A DNA stretch of 64,000 nucleotides from Caballeronia grimmiae (lineage in GTDB: Bacteria > Pseudomonadota > Gammaproteobacteria > Burkholderiales > Burkholderiaceae), in NCBI RefSeq assembly GCF_000698555.1, contig NZ_JFHE01000022.1, positions 1 through 64,000 on the forward strand, in the 5' to 3' direction. Positions within the stretch are counted from its first letter, which is position 1; each line of letters opens with the position of its first letter. The translations under genes were made by a program, and so were the position numbers. The notes below the pieces were generated by a model. That model ran no database searches. It was given only the letters and a program-made list of their open reading frames with translations, and was not told the DNA's origin. This document shows, in pieces, positions 1 to 8,265 of this stretch.

Positions 1-22
1 ACCCCGCAAAGGTGGGGTTTTT
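1..22 (+). terminator. Terminator of a gene left of the window
   Basis: A short stem ACCCC/GGGGT around a GCAAAGGT loop is followed by five T. It reads as the 3' end of a rho-independent terminator for a gene that lies outside the window on the left. The stem may continue upstream, which cannot be seen. Confidence 0.6.
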
Positions 23-123
23 GCGTTGGGGCGGCGCATTCTGCATGCGATCTAACGCTGCAAGCGCGGAACCAGGCAAATCTGTCGGTAAAATGGCGCG
101 ACGAGGACCCCATCGGAGCGCCT

Positions 124-774
124 ATGAGAACGAGTCTGGTAATTGCCGCGGTTAGCGTCGCGATGTTGACGACGGCGTGTGGCAAGAAGAACGATGCGAG
201 CGAGTCCAGCCTGGGCGAGGCGATCACCGCCGACATGAAAACCAACCGCGGGCTCCTGTGCCTCAACCGCAGCGGGCGCGGTCCTTTCACTTTTCCGTCG
301 ACCTATTCAGCGCGCGACCTCAACGAATATTCTGGCGCTGCATTGCGCGAGCAGCTGGCTGCGCTGGAAAAGAGCGGCCTGATCGCTCGCTCGACCACCA
401 CGCCCAGCAACGCGACTCCCAGCACGCAGCGCAACGCCGTCTCCTACAGTCTCACGGGCGAAGGTCAAAAGTACGCGGTAGAGACCGTCAGGCAAGCCGG
501 TGACCCCAACGCGACTCCCGACAACCATGCATGGATGCTTTGCTACGCACGCGTGAAGCTCGACAAAGTCGTCGCCTGGACGGAGCCCGACCCTAACGTG
601 CATCGTACAGATGTGACTTATACCTACAAGCTCGACAATGTCGCTCCGTGGGCAGACGATCGCGACATCAAGCGCGCGTTCGCCGATCTCGTCGCCGCCG
701 ATCGCGAAGCGGGCGAAACCAAACTCCATCTGACGCTGGAGCAGCGGCCGGACGGCTGGGCACGGGTGGACTGA
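124..774 (+). CDS. Hypothetical lipoprotein
   Basis: A 216-aa protein with a short hydrophobic N-terminus and a cysteine at residue 19 preceded by L-T-T-A. This resembles a lipoprotein signal peptide, although the -3 residue is T rather than the usual L. A GGAG Shine-Dalgarno lies 5 nt before the ATG. The remainder is soluble and rich in charged residues, with no motif I recognise. The stop codon is only 5 nt before the GTG start of the LacI-type regulator, so the two may be co-transcribed. Function unknown. Confidence 0.8.
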   Translation: MRTSLVIAAVSVAMLTTACGKKNDASESSLGEAITADMKTNRGLLCLNRSGRGPFTFPSTYSARDLNEYSGAALREQLAALEKSGLIARSTTTPSNATPSTQRNAVSYSLTGEGQKYAVETVRQAGDPNATPDNHAWMLCYARVKLDKVVAWTEPDPNVHRTDVTYTYKLDNVAPWADDRDIKRAFADLVAADREAGETKLHLTLEQRPDGWARVD

Positions 775-779
775 GGAAC

Positions 780-1820
780 GTGTCGGCGACTGTTGATGAA
801 CTTCCCGTCGGTCCGCCGCGCATGTCGGATGTTGCGCGGCTGGCGGGTGTGTCGAAGATGACCGTGTCGCGCGTGCTCGCCGGCCATAGCGTCGCTCTTG
901 CGACGCGCGAGCGCGTGCAAAAAGCGATCGACGATCTCGGCTATGTGGCGGATGCCGCCGCCGGTGCGCTCTCGTCCGGGCGCTCGGAATTCGTCGCGGT
1001 ACTGGTGCCGTCGCTGGCAAGCTCGAATTTCTCCGATACCGTCCGCGGCCTCTCCGCCGCATTGGAGCCGCACGGCCTGCAATTGTTGATCGGCGACACC
1101 GACTATCACCTCGACCGCGAAGAGAATCTCGTGCGCTCGATGCTGCGCCATCAGCCGCGCTGCATCGCGCTGACCGGCTCGCGTCACACTGACGCGACGC
1201 GCACACTCTTGCGCCGCTCGGGGGTGCCTGTCGTCGAGATGTGGGACTTCCCATCCGATCCGATCGATGCCGCCGTCGGCTTTTCCAACGTCAACGCCGC
1301 GCGCGAGATGGTGCGCTATCTCGCCGAGCGTGGCCACGAGCGCATCGGCTTCGTTGGCGGTGCGAGCGAACTGGACCGGCGCGGCCTCGATCGTCTGAAG
1401 GGCTTTCGTATGGAGATGAAGGCGCGTGGCCTCGACGCCGGGCGCGTCGTCCGTCTGGGCGATTCACCGATCACCATGAGTCACGGCGGTCCCGCGATGG
1501 CCGCGCTCCTCGATGCATGGCCCGATACGCAAGCCGTGATGTGTGTGAGCGACATGTCCGCGTTCGGCGCGATAATGGAAAGCCATCGGCGCGGGCTTTC
1601 GGTGCCTGACGATATCGCCGTCGCGGGCTTCGGCAACTTCGAAGTTGCCGCGTGCTGCGCGCCATCGATCACCACGGTCTCGGTCGACGCATATGGTATC
1701 GGCACGCGCACCGGCGCCGCGCTGCTGGCCGCACTCGAAGCCTATGAGCAGGGCGTCGTGAGGCGCGCTGGCAAGCGCATTCGCGTCGACTATCACGTGA
1801 TCCCGCGCGAGAGCGCGTAA
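780..1820 (+). CDS. LacI-family regulator, gluconate-repressor-like
   Basis: A 346-aa protein. I place the start at the GTG at 780 because a GAGGA Shine-Dalgarno sits just upstream and the N-terminal extension in frame before it overlaps the lipoprotein gene. The helix-turn-helix is at residues 15-40, with the LacI-family core VSKMTVSRVLAG, followed by a periplasmic-binding-protein-like effector domain. The next gene encodes a sugar-acid dehydratase, and a perfect palindrome of GntR/IdnR-operator type lies between them (1862-1875). The likely role, inferred from this context, is a repressor that senses a sugar acid. Confidence 0.9.
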   Translation: MSATVDELPVGPPRMSDVARLAGVSKMTVSRVLAGHSVALATRERVQKAIDDLGYVADAAAGALSSGRSEFVAVLVPSLASSNFSDTVRGLSAALEPHGLQLLIGDTDYHLDREENLVRSMLRHQPRCIALTGSRHTDATRTLLRRSGVPVVEMWDFPSDPIDAAVGFSNVNAAREMVRYLAERGHERIGFVGGASELDRRGLDRLKGFRMEMKARGLDAGRVVRLGDSPITMSHGGPAMAALLDAWPDTQAVMCVSDMSAFGAIMESHRRGLSVPDDIAVAGFGNFEVAACCAPSITTVSVDAYGIGTRTGAALLAALEAYEQGVVRRAGKRIRVDYHVIPRESA

Positions 1821-1861
1821 GCCCACGGAATCGCGAACATTGCATGTTAATATCGACGAGA

Positions 1862-1875
1862 TGTTACCGGTAACA
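1862..1875. promoter_or_regulatory. Palindromic operator for the LacI-family regulator
   Basis: TGTTACCGGTAACA is a perfect 14-bp palindrome 30 bp before the dehydratase start codon. It matches the TGTTA...TAACA pattern known for gluconate repressors of the LacI family. It sits directly downstream of the gene for such a regulator, so repression of the dehydratase by its neighbour is the simplest reading. Confidence 0.75.
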
Positions 1876-1905
1876 AACGCACAAGAACGCCCCACGGAGA
1901 GAGAC

Positions 1906-3690
1906 ATGTCCCAGCAAACACCCCGCCGCCTGCGCAGCCAGGAATGGTTCGACGATCCTTCGCATGCCGACATGACCGCGCTCTATGTCGAGCGATTCAT
2001 GAACTACGGACTCACGCGCGAAGAATTGCAGTCGGGCCGGCCGATCATCGGCATTGCGCAAACGGGCAGCGATCTCGCGCCGTGCAATCGCCATCACATC
2101 GAGCTGGCCGCGCGCACCAAAGCCGGAATCCGCGACGCTGGCGGCATCCCCATGGAATTTCCCGTGCATCCGCTTGCGGAACAGAGCCGCCGTCCGACCG
2201 CCGCGCTCGACCGCAATCTCGCGTATCTCGGCCTCGTTGAAATACTGCATGGTTTCCCGCTCGATGGCGTCGTCCTCACGACCGGCTGTGACAAGACCAC
2301 GCCCGCCTGTCTGATGGCAGCCGCTACCGTCGACATGCCGGCGATCGTGCTGTCGGGCGGTCCGATGCTCGACGGCTGGCACGAAGGCAAGCGCGTCGGC
2401 TCCGGCACGATCATCTGGCATGCGCGCAACCTGCTCGCGGCGGGCGATATCGATTACGAAGGCTTCATGCGCCTGACGACGGCATCGTCGCCGTCGATCG
2501 GCCATTGCAACACGATGGGCACCGCGCTCTCGATGAACAGCCTCGCCGAAGCGCTCGGCATGTCCTTGCCGACGTGCGCGAGCATTCCGGCTGCGTATCG
2601 CGAGCGCGGGCAGATGGCGTACGCGACAGGCAAGCGCATCGTCGACATGGTGCGCGAGGACTTGCGCCCGTCGAAGATCATGACGCGCGACGCGTTCCGC
2701 AATGCGATCGTCGTGGCGTCGGCGCTGGGTGCGTCGACCAACTGCCCGCCGCATCTGATCGCGATTGCGCGGCATATGGGCATCGACCTGAGTCTCGAAG
2801 ACTGGCAGCGCGACGGCGAGCAGGTGCCGCTCATCGTCAATTGCATGCCGGCCGGCGAATATCTCGGCGAGAGCTTTCATCGTGCGGGCGGAGTTCCGGC
2901 CGTGCTGCGTCAGCTCGATGCCGCGGGTCTGCTGCATCGCGACTGTCACACGGTCTCGGGCCGCACGATCGGCGAGATTGCCGACGAAGCGCCCGCCGCC
3001 GATCGCGATGTCATCCGCACGGCGGACGACCCGCTGAAGCACGGTGCCGGCTTCATGGTGCTGTCGGGCAATTTCTTCGATAGCGCGATCATGAAGATGT
3101 CGGTCGTCGGTGAAGCGTTCACCAAGACCTATCTCAGCGAGCCGGGCGCGGAGAACATGTTCGAAGCGCGGGCGATCGTGTTCGATGGCCCCGAGGATTA
3201 CCATGACCGCATCAACGATCCCGCCCTCGAGATCGACGAGCATTGCATCCTCGTGATTCGCGGTTGCGGCACGGTCGGTTATCCGGGCAGCGCGGAAGTG
3301 GTCAACATGGCGCCGCCGGCGGAACTGATCAAGCGTGGCGTCGATTCGCTGCCCTGCATGGGCGATGGCCGGCAAAGCGGCACGTCGGCGAGCCCGTCGA
3401 TTCTGAACATGTCGCCGGAAGCGGCCGTGGGCGGCGGCCTCGCGCTGTTGCGCACGAATGACCGCATCCGTGTCGATCTAAATGCGCGCTCGGTCAACGT
3501 GCTGCTCGACGAAGCCGAACTCGAAAGCCGGCGCGACGAAGCCGCGTTCGCCGCGCCCGTCGCGCAGACGCCGTGGCAGGAACTGTATCGGCAGACGGTG
3601 GGTCAGCTATCGACGGGCGGCTGCCTCGAACCCGCGACGCTCTATCTCAAGGTCATCGAGACGCGCGGCAATCCGCGGCATTCGCACTGA
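1906..3690 (+). CDS. IlvD/Edd-family sugar-acid dehydratase
   Basis: A 594-aa enzyme of the IlvD/Edd superfamily, which dehydrates sugar acids to 2-keto-3-deoxy acids. Cysteines at 60, 128 (TTGCDKTTPAC) and 201 (GHCNTMG), and Lys130, have the spacing known for [2Fe-2S] pentonate dehydratases such as L-arabinonate dehydratase. The RGCGTVGYPGSAEV segment is near the C-terminus. The ATG at 1906 follows an ACGGAGAGAG Shine-Dalgarno and fits the family N-terminus; the longer frame would run through the operator. The substrate cannot be fixed from sequence. The gluconate-type operator suggests a hexonate or pentonate rather than the branched-chain amino-acid intermediate. Confidence 0.9.
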   Translation: MSQQTPRRLRSQEWFDDPSHADMTALYVERFMNYGLTREELQSGRPIIGIAQTGSDLAPCNRHHIELAARTKAGIRDAGGIPMEFPVHPLAEQSRRPTAALDRNLAYLGLVEILHGFPLDGVVLTTGCDKTTPACLMAAATVDMPAIVLSGGPMLDGWHEGKRVGSGTIIWHARNLLAAGDIDYEGFMRLTTASSPSIGHCNTMGTALSMNSLAEALGMSLPTCASIPAAYRERGQMAYATGKRIVDMVREDLRPSKIMTRDAFRNAIVVASALGASTNCPPHLIAIARHMGIDLSLEDWQRDGEQVPLIVNCMPAGEYLGESFHRAGGVPAVLRQLDAAGLLHRDCHTVSGRTIGEIADEAPAADRDVIRTADDPLKHGAGFMVLSGNFFDSAIMKMSVVGEAFTKTYLSEPGAENMFEARAIVFDGPEDYHDRINDPALEIDEHCILVIRGCGTVGYPGSAEVVNMAPPAELIKRGVDSLPCMGDGRQSGTSASPSILNMSPEAAVGGGLALLRTNDRIRVDLNARSVNVLLDEAELESRRDEAAFAAPVAQTPWQELYRQTVGQLSTGGCLEPATLYLKVIETRGNPRHSH

Positions 3691-3693
3691 GCG

Positions 3694-4026
3694 TCACACA
3701 CGCGCATCGCGGCGTCGCGCGATGCGCGGCTCGGGCTTGAGCGTCGGCATCGTGCCGCTTTCGATGTAATGCTGCACGGCATCGGCGGCGTCGAAGTATC
3801 GGCGCTCGTCGAGCCAATGCCAGACGGCAGCGAGAAAAAGGCCGAGTCCCGCGTGACTGCAATGGGCGACGACATCCGCGATGCCTTCAGCGAGGCTTTG
3901 ATCGCGTCCGTGCGAAGTGAATGCGCTCGCGACATGCGATGCGGTGCGCGATACGAGCATCGCGTGCATCGAATGCAATTGCGGATTGAACGTGCGCGAT
4001 GCGTGACTTCTCAAGCTGCTGCCCAT
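3694..4026 (-). CDS. Hypothetical protein, 110 aa
   Basis: This minus-strand frame converges with the dehydratase gene, with stops 3 nt apart. It encodes a 110-aa protein with a hydrophobic-aromatic centre (HAGLGLFLAAVWHWLDERRYFD) and a basic C-terminal tail. A GGGGG stretch lies 4 nt before the ATG. There is no signal peptide and no family I recognise. Base composition is like the neighbours. It could be real but of unknown function. Confidence 0.5.
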   Translation of the reverse strand: MGSSLRSHASRTFNPQLHSMHAMLVSRTASHVASAFTSHGRDQSLAEGIADVVAHCSHAGLGLFLAAVWHWLDERRYFDAADAVQHYIESGTMPTLKPEPRIARRRDARV

Positions 4027-4250
4027 ACGGCCCCCGTGGTCAATGCTGGCGTGCTGCGTCTTCTTCTCCGACGCGCGCCGCCATTGTCTGTTCGATGCGC
4101 CGGTTTTCGGCGTCGCGTGGTTATTGCAAGAAGCGGGCCGACGGTTCGAAACTTGCTGGCTCGCTTGCCTAGCGAGTGTCTGCGGACGCCGGGTGAATCA
4201 GACTCGGTACGCGCATCGCGCATTTCTACATTACGTATGAACGAACGCCT

Positions 4251-5387
4251 ATGCGCCGACGCATTGCTCGTGTGTGCGAATTCCCTTTGCGATATCCACG
4301 GATCTCGATTTGCGCGCTCGCCTTGCTTGCGGGATGCTCTTCGCGCAGCGAGGAACCGCATCGTCCGATCGCGAGCCAGCCGCAACCGCTGCATCACGCG
4401 AGGCACACGTCAGCGGGCTTCGAAAACAATTACGGGGATCTGCCTCGCGAATCTTTTCTGAAGTGGCAGTGGGAGCGCATCACGCAAGGGCTGCCGAAGC
4501 CGCCGGCGAACGGCTATCGCTTCCCGATGGCGCATCCCGATGGCGCGTTTCTGAAGGCTAACCGCAGCGTCGATACGCTGACGTGGATCGGTCACGCGAG
4601 TGCGCTCGTGCAAATCGACGGCGTCAACGTTCTCACCGATCCGGTCTTTTCCGAGCGCGCGTCGCCGTTCTCTTTCGCGGGCCCGAAGCGTAAGACGCCA
4701 CCCGCGCTGACGCTCGACGAGCTTCCGCACATCGACGTCGTGCTCATCTCGCACAATCATTACGATCATCTCGACAAGCCGAGCATCGAAGTGTTGAACC
4801 GGCAAGCGGGCGGGCCGCCGCGCTTTCTCGTGCCGCTGGGCGTGAAAGCATGGATGGCGCGCATCGGCGTGACGAACGTGGAAGAACTCGACTGGGGCGA
4901 TGAAACGCACGCCGCCGGTCTCGATATCTGGTTCGCGCCGGCGCAGCACTGGTCGGCACGCACGCCGTTCGACCGCGCGGAAACGTTGTGGGGCAGTTGG
5001 GTCGTGAAGACGCCGCAGGGCGCGCCGCGTCCGTATTCCTTCTTCTTCGCGGGCGATACCGGATACTCGCCCGATTTCCGCGATATCGGCGCCCGCTTCG
5101 GCGGCTTTGACCTCGCGCTGATTCCGATCGGCGCTTACGATCCTCGCTGGTTCATGCACGCGCAGCATGTGAACCCGGAGGAAGCGGTGCGCATCTTCGA
5201 AGACATTCACGCGCGAAGAGCCATCGGCATTCATTGGGGCGCCTTCGAACTGACCGATGAGCCGCTCGATGAACCGCCGCGTCGCCTTGCCGATGCCGTG
5301 CGCAACGCGGGCCTTCCCGCCGATGTATTCACCGTACTCCAGCACGGCCAGACGATCCGGCTGAATACCGCGTCTCAGGCTCGCTAA
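4251..5387 (+). CDS. Metallo-beta-lactamase-fold lipoprotein (NAPE-PLD/RomA-like)
   Basis: A 378-aa protein with a signal peptide and the lipobox LAGC (Cys29), so it is probably anchored in the outer membrane or facing the periplasm. The metallo-beta-lactamase metal motif SHNHYDHLD is at 167-175. The later GDTGYSPDF segment and C-terminal GIHWGAFELTDEP segment are typical of the NAPE-PLD/RomA/UlaG-like branch. Family members hydrolyse phosphodiester or lactone bonds; the substrate here is unknown. The gene stands alone, with about 225 bp upstream that I could not interpret. Confidence 0.85.
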   Translation: MRRRIARVCEFPLRYPRISICALALLAGCSSRSEEPHRPIASQPQPLHHARHTSAGFENNYGDLPRESFLKWQWERITQGLPKPPANGYRFPMAHPDGAFLKANRSVDTLTWIGHASALVQIDGVNVLTDPVFSERASPFSFAGPKRKTPPALTLDELPHIDVVLISHNHYDHLDKPSIEVLNRQAGGPPRFLVPLGVKAWMARIGVTNVEELDWGDETHAAGLDIWFAPAQHWSARTPFDRAETLWGSWVVKTPQGAPRPYSFFFAGDTGYSPDFRDIGARFGGFDLALIPIGAYDPRWFMHAQHVNPEEAVRIFEDIHARRAIGIHWGAFELTDEPLDEPPRRLADAVRNAGLPADVFTVLQHGQTIRLNTASQAR

Positions 5388-5401
5388 ACCGCAAGGCCCA
5401 T

Positions 5402-5433
5402 AAAAAAACGCGCGGGCGTCGAAGCCCGCGCGT
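5402..5433 (-). terminator. Terminator of the DUF1328 gene
   Basis: A 10-bp perfect stem (ACGCGCGGGC/GCCCGCGCGT) with a GTCGAA loop. On the minus strand it is followed by a run of seven T. It therefore ends transcription of the small membrane protein gene to its right. Confidence 0.88.
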
Positions 5434-5465
5434 GAGTCAATGCAGCACTCGCGTTGCTATCGGCG

Positions 5466-5627
5466 TCATCGCCTGAATACGCCGAGCAGCAAAGTCGCAA
5501 GGAAGATCACGATGAAGATGAAGAACAGGATCTTGGCGATTTCCGCCGCGCCCGTCGCGATCCCGCCGAAGCCGAAAAAGGCCGCGATGAGCGCAATGAT
5601 GAAAAATATGACAGCGTAACGGAGCAT
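5466..5627 (-). CDS. DUF1328/UPF0391 small membrane protein
   Basis: A 53-aa protein that starts [20 protein letters not shown] and has two hydrophobic segments, as in the UPF0391 (YtjA) family. The ATG at 5627 is preceded by GGGAGGC on the minus strand. A longer frame to 5723 is open but carries no Shine-Dalgarno and does not match the family start. Members are inner-membrane proteins, often stress-induced, without assigned function. A strong terminator follows immediately. Confidence 0.92.
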   Translation of the reverse strand: MLRYAVIFFIIALIAAFFGFGGIATGAAEIAKILFFIFIVIFLATLLLGVFRR

Positions 5628-5794
5628 GAAGCCTCCCACGGGGATCGGTTGGTGATTCGATTCGCATGCGGACTGGACACCGTCGCCGCCTTCGCTCATC
5701 GGTCGTGCCGCGCTTTTGTTCAAGGTGGCGCGGTACGGAGCGACAAAGCAACGCGCGTGCCCAAGCGGGGCATCGTGTTTTCACCGGGCAAAGC

Positions 5795-5836
5795 AAAAAC
5801 GCCGCAGACCCGTGGAAACAGGGTGATTGCGGCGTT
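5795..5836 (-). terminator. Probable terminator of the acidic small-protein gene
   Basis: The inverted repeat AACGCCGC/GCGGCGTT, with an inner CCC/GGG stem, is followed by TTTTT on the minus strand. It lies 40 bp downstream of the 55-aa acidic protein gene that is read on the same strand. Confidence 0.65.
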
Positions 5837-5875
5837 GGATGCGCGTTGCGTAAACGCGCGGAGAAGGTTGTGGGG

Positions 5876-6043
5876 CTAACGGCCTAGCGTGCGATCGGAG
5901 TCGGTTTCATCGTCCTCGTCTTCGTCGTCCTCGACGCTGTTTTGTGCATCCAGATGACTCTTCAGTTCATCGCGCTCGATCTGATCGGCTAGGTCGAGGG
6001 ATTTGCGCGTGGCGGGACCGGACGGGCGGTTGGCTCCAGACAT
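5876..6043 (-). CDS. Acidic 55-aa protein
   Basis: A small gene visible only by hand translation of the minus strand. The ATG at 6043 has a strong AAGGAG Shine-Dalgarno 7 nt upstream and the frame ends at TAG 5878-5876. The 55-aa product begins MSGANRPSGPATRKSLDLAD and has a highly acidic stretch (SVEDDEDEDDETDSD) near the C-terminus. A terminator hairpin follows. There is no signal peptide or membrane segment, so it is probably cytoplasmic. Function unknown; the codon pattern and ribosome site make it a credible gene. Confidence 0.7.
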   Translation of the reverse strand: MSGANRPSGPATRKSLDLADQIERDELKSHLDAQNSVEDDEDEDDETDSDRTLGR

Positions 6044-6337
6044 GGCGTACTCCTTGAACAGATTTCACGGCCGCGCCCAAACCGGCGCGAACCAGGGAAC
6101 AACGAGGCATGTACACGCCGGGCGATGAAACCGCCTCGGAGGATCATCCAGGGCGGCGGACGTTGCGATCGTTCATGACGGCAGCGTTCAACGCACAAAA
6201 CGCTGGATGGGTGATCAAACCGCCGTCCCATTCTTGCAAGCGGAACGGCACATTTTGCGTGGCCGGCGCGTAAGCCAAGTATGCACGGGTCGGGCAGCGA
6301 GGCAAAGTGCTTTATCGGATAACGATCGCTGGCCGCG
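6044..6337. other. Intergenic region without recognised gene
   Basis: About 290 bp between the acidic small-protein gene and the LysE-type exporter gene, both on the minus strand. Apart from the Shine-Dalgarno of the small gene at its left edge I see no conserved frame, RNA motif or strong hairpin here. Confidence 0.5.
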
Positions 6338-6952
6338 TTACTCAAAGTAATGCGCCACGACCGGATAGAGCGACAGCACGAGCAGCGCGGCCATCGTGAT
6401 GTTGAATGCGCGCAGCAGACGCGGACGCGCGAGAAAACGCCGCAGCGACATCCCGAACGCCGCCCACGCGACAATGCACGGCAGCCCGACCAGCACGAAC
6501 ATCACCGCCATCAACGCGGCATTGAGCGAAAGGCTCGCGTGCAGATGGATGGTCGTCGCGGCGGTGAGCACCATCATCCACGCTTTGGGATTGACCCACT
6601 GAAACGCGAGGGCTTCATGGAACCGCATCGGGCGGCGCTCGCCGTCGCGCATCTGCACCGACGACGACGTGCCGATCTTCCATGCGAGATACAGCAGATA
6701 GACCACGCTTGCCGTTTCGAGCACGGAATACAGCCACGGCAAGCGATCGAACGCTTGTGCAAGCCCGAAACCGACCGCGAGCATCAGCACCGCGACGCCC
6801 GCGCTGATACCGAGCACATGCGGCACCGTGCGCTTCAGTCCGAAATTGACGCCCGACGCCAGCAGCATCGTATTGTTCGGGCCGGGCGTGATGCTCGTCA
6901 CGAGCACGAACAGCGCGGCGGCGGGCAGGGCGTGGAGAAAATCGGAAGACAT
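6338..6952 (-). CDS. LysE/RhtB-family amino-acid exporter
   Basis: A 204-aa inner-membrane protein starting MSSDFLHALPAAALFVLVTS, with the LysE/RhtB signature SITPGPNNTMLLASG in the first helix region and about six hydrophobic segments. The family exports amino acids or similar metabolites by proton antiport. I place the start at 6952, which gives the usual length of about 205 aa; a longer open frame to 7147 adds a basic, non-conserved extension. The substrate is not predictable. Confidence 0.92.
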   Translation of the reverse strand: MSSDFLHALPAAALFVLVTSITPGPNNTMLLASGVNFGLKRTVPHVLGISAGVAVLMLAVGFGLAQAFDRLPWLYSVLETASVVYLLYLAWKIGTSSSVQMRDGERRPMRFHEALAFQWVNPKAWMMVLTAATTIHLHASLSLNAALMAVMFVLVGLPCIVAWAAFGMSLRRFLARPRLLRAFNITMAALLVLSLYPVVAHYFE

Positions 6953-7067
6953 GGCGCATCTCGCAGATGAATCGATTGCAGCCAGTTTAAGCGCTCGCAT
7001 CTGTACAGTACCGGTACAGCTCGACACGAGAGTTCCGGTACGGCACGAAGCGAAGTCACACCGCGAG

Positions 7068-8096
7068 TCACACCGGGAAAGGATTGCGCTCCGCAAAACC
7101 TTCCTGATGCCAGTACGGATACGCCGGCCGCACCTTGCTCGCTTCATCGAGCCTTTTGACCTGCTCCGTGGTCAGGTTCCAGCCGACAGCGCCCAGGTTC
7201 TGCCGCAACTGCTCCTCGTTGCGCGCGCCGATCAGCACGGTCGCGACAGTCGGACGCTGCAGCAGCCAGTTCAACGCGATCTGCGGTACGGTCTTGCCGG
7301 TTTCCTCGGCGATCGCATCGAGCGCATCGACCACGCGATAAAGATGCTCGTCGGGCACCGGCGGCCCCATGTCGGCGGTTTTATGCAGGCGGCTTGAGTC
7401 GGGCAGCGGCTGGCCGCGCCGGATTTTGCCCGTGAGACGTCCCCATCCGAGCGGACTCCACACGACAGCACCGACGCCCTGATCGAGTCCGAGCGGCATT
7501 AGTTCCCATTCGTAGTCGCGGCCAATCAGCGAGTAATACGTTTGATTGGCAACATAGCGTGGATAGCCATAACGATCCGCCACGTCGAGCGATTTCTGCA
7601 GATGCCATCCCGAGAAATTCGATACCCCGGTATAACGGATCTTGCCCGCGCGCACGAGATCGTCGAGCGTGGACAGCGTCTCTTCGACGGGCGTTTTCGC
7701 ATCGAACCCATGCAACTGGAAGAGATCGATGTAGTCGGTCTGCAGGCGCTTCAATGCATCGTTGACGGCGTTGATGAGATGAAAGCGCGATGAACCGACG
7801 CTGTTGGGCTCGTCCGTATCGAAACGAAAGGTGGCTTTCGTCGAGATAACGGCCTTGTCGCGCCGGCCCTTGAGCGCCTCGCCCAGAATGGATTCCGACG
7901 CGCCGCGCGAATAGATGTCGGCGGTGTCGAACATGGTGACGCCAGCATCGAGACAGATGTCGATGAGCTGGCGCGCTTCGCTTACATCCGTTTGTCCCCA
8001 GGCCTGGAAGAACTCGCCTTTGCCGCCGAACGTGCCGGTGCCGAAGCTCAGCACGGGCACCTTGAAGCCCGAAGCGCCTAGATGTCGATATTCCAT
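7068..8096 (-). CDS. Aldo/keto reductase
   Basis: A 342-aa TIM-barrel NADPH-dependent oxidoreductase. The catalytic tetrad is visible as Asp57 (FDTADIYS), Tyr62, Lys87 (ISTKATF) and His129 (LFQLHGFD). The C-terminal VLIGARNEEQLRQN segment is the cofactor-binding part typical of the AKR11/12-like bacterial branch. The ATG at 8096 follows AGAGGA; the longer open frame upstream is not conserved. Transcribed away from the phospholipase gene, with about 170 bp between the starts. Substrate unknown. Confidence 0.92.
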   Translation of the reverse strand: MEYRHLGASGFKVPVLSFGTGTFGGKGEFFQAWGQTDVSEARQLIDICLDAGVTMFDTADIYSRGASESILGEALKGRRDKAVISTKATFRFDTDEPNSVGSSRFHLINAVNDALKRLQTDYIDLFQLHGFDAKTPVEETLSTLDDLVRAGKIRYTGVSNFSGWHLQKSLDVADRYGYPRYVANQTYYSLIGRDYEWELMPLGLDQGVGAVVWSPLGWGRLTGKIRRGQPLPDSSRLHKTADMGPPVPDEHLYRVVDALDAIAEETGKTVPQIALNWLLQRPTVATVLIGARNEEQLRQNLGAVGWNLTTEQVKRLDEASKVRPAYPYWHQEGFAERNPFPV

Positions 8097-8265
8097 GGTG
8101 TGTCCTCTGAACGTTGGTCGCTTTACGTTGTGTTCGATTGACGAGACTAACCCAACGGCCGCACGCGTGCAGAACCGGCATCGGCGCACGGGCACGCTGC
8201 TTGCAAACTCCTGACGGACATGTCGCGGCGCGCTGCGGCATGCAGGCCCACATGACGGAGAACGC

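Noticed and set aside
1864-3375. Long minus-strand frame opposite the dehydratase gene
   Set aside because: Composition-driven antisense frame. The plus frame carries conserved Fe-S cysteines and other family motifs.
6044-6337. Possible extra gene or RNA between the acidic protein and the LysE-type gene
   Set aside because: No frame with a ribosome site and no stable hairpin of note was found on either strand.
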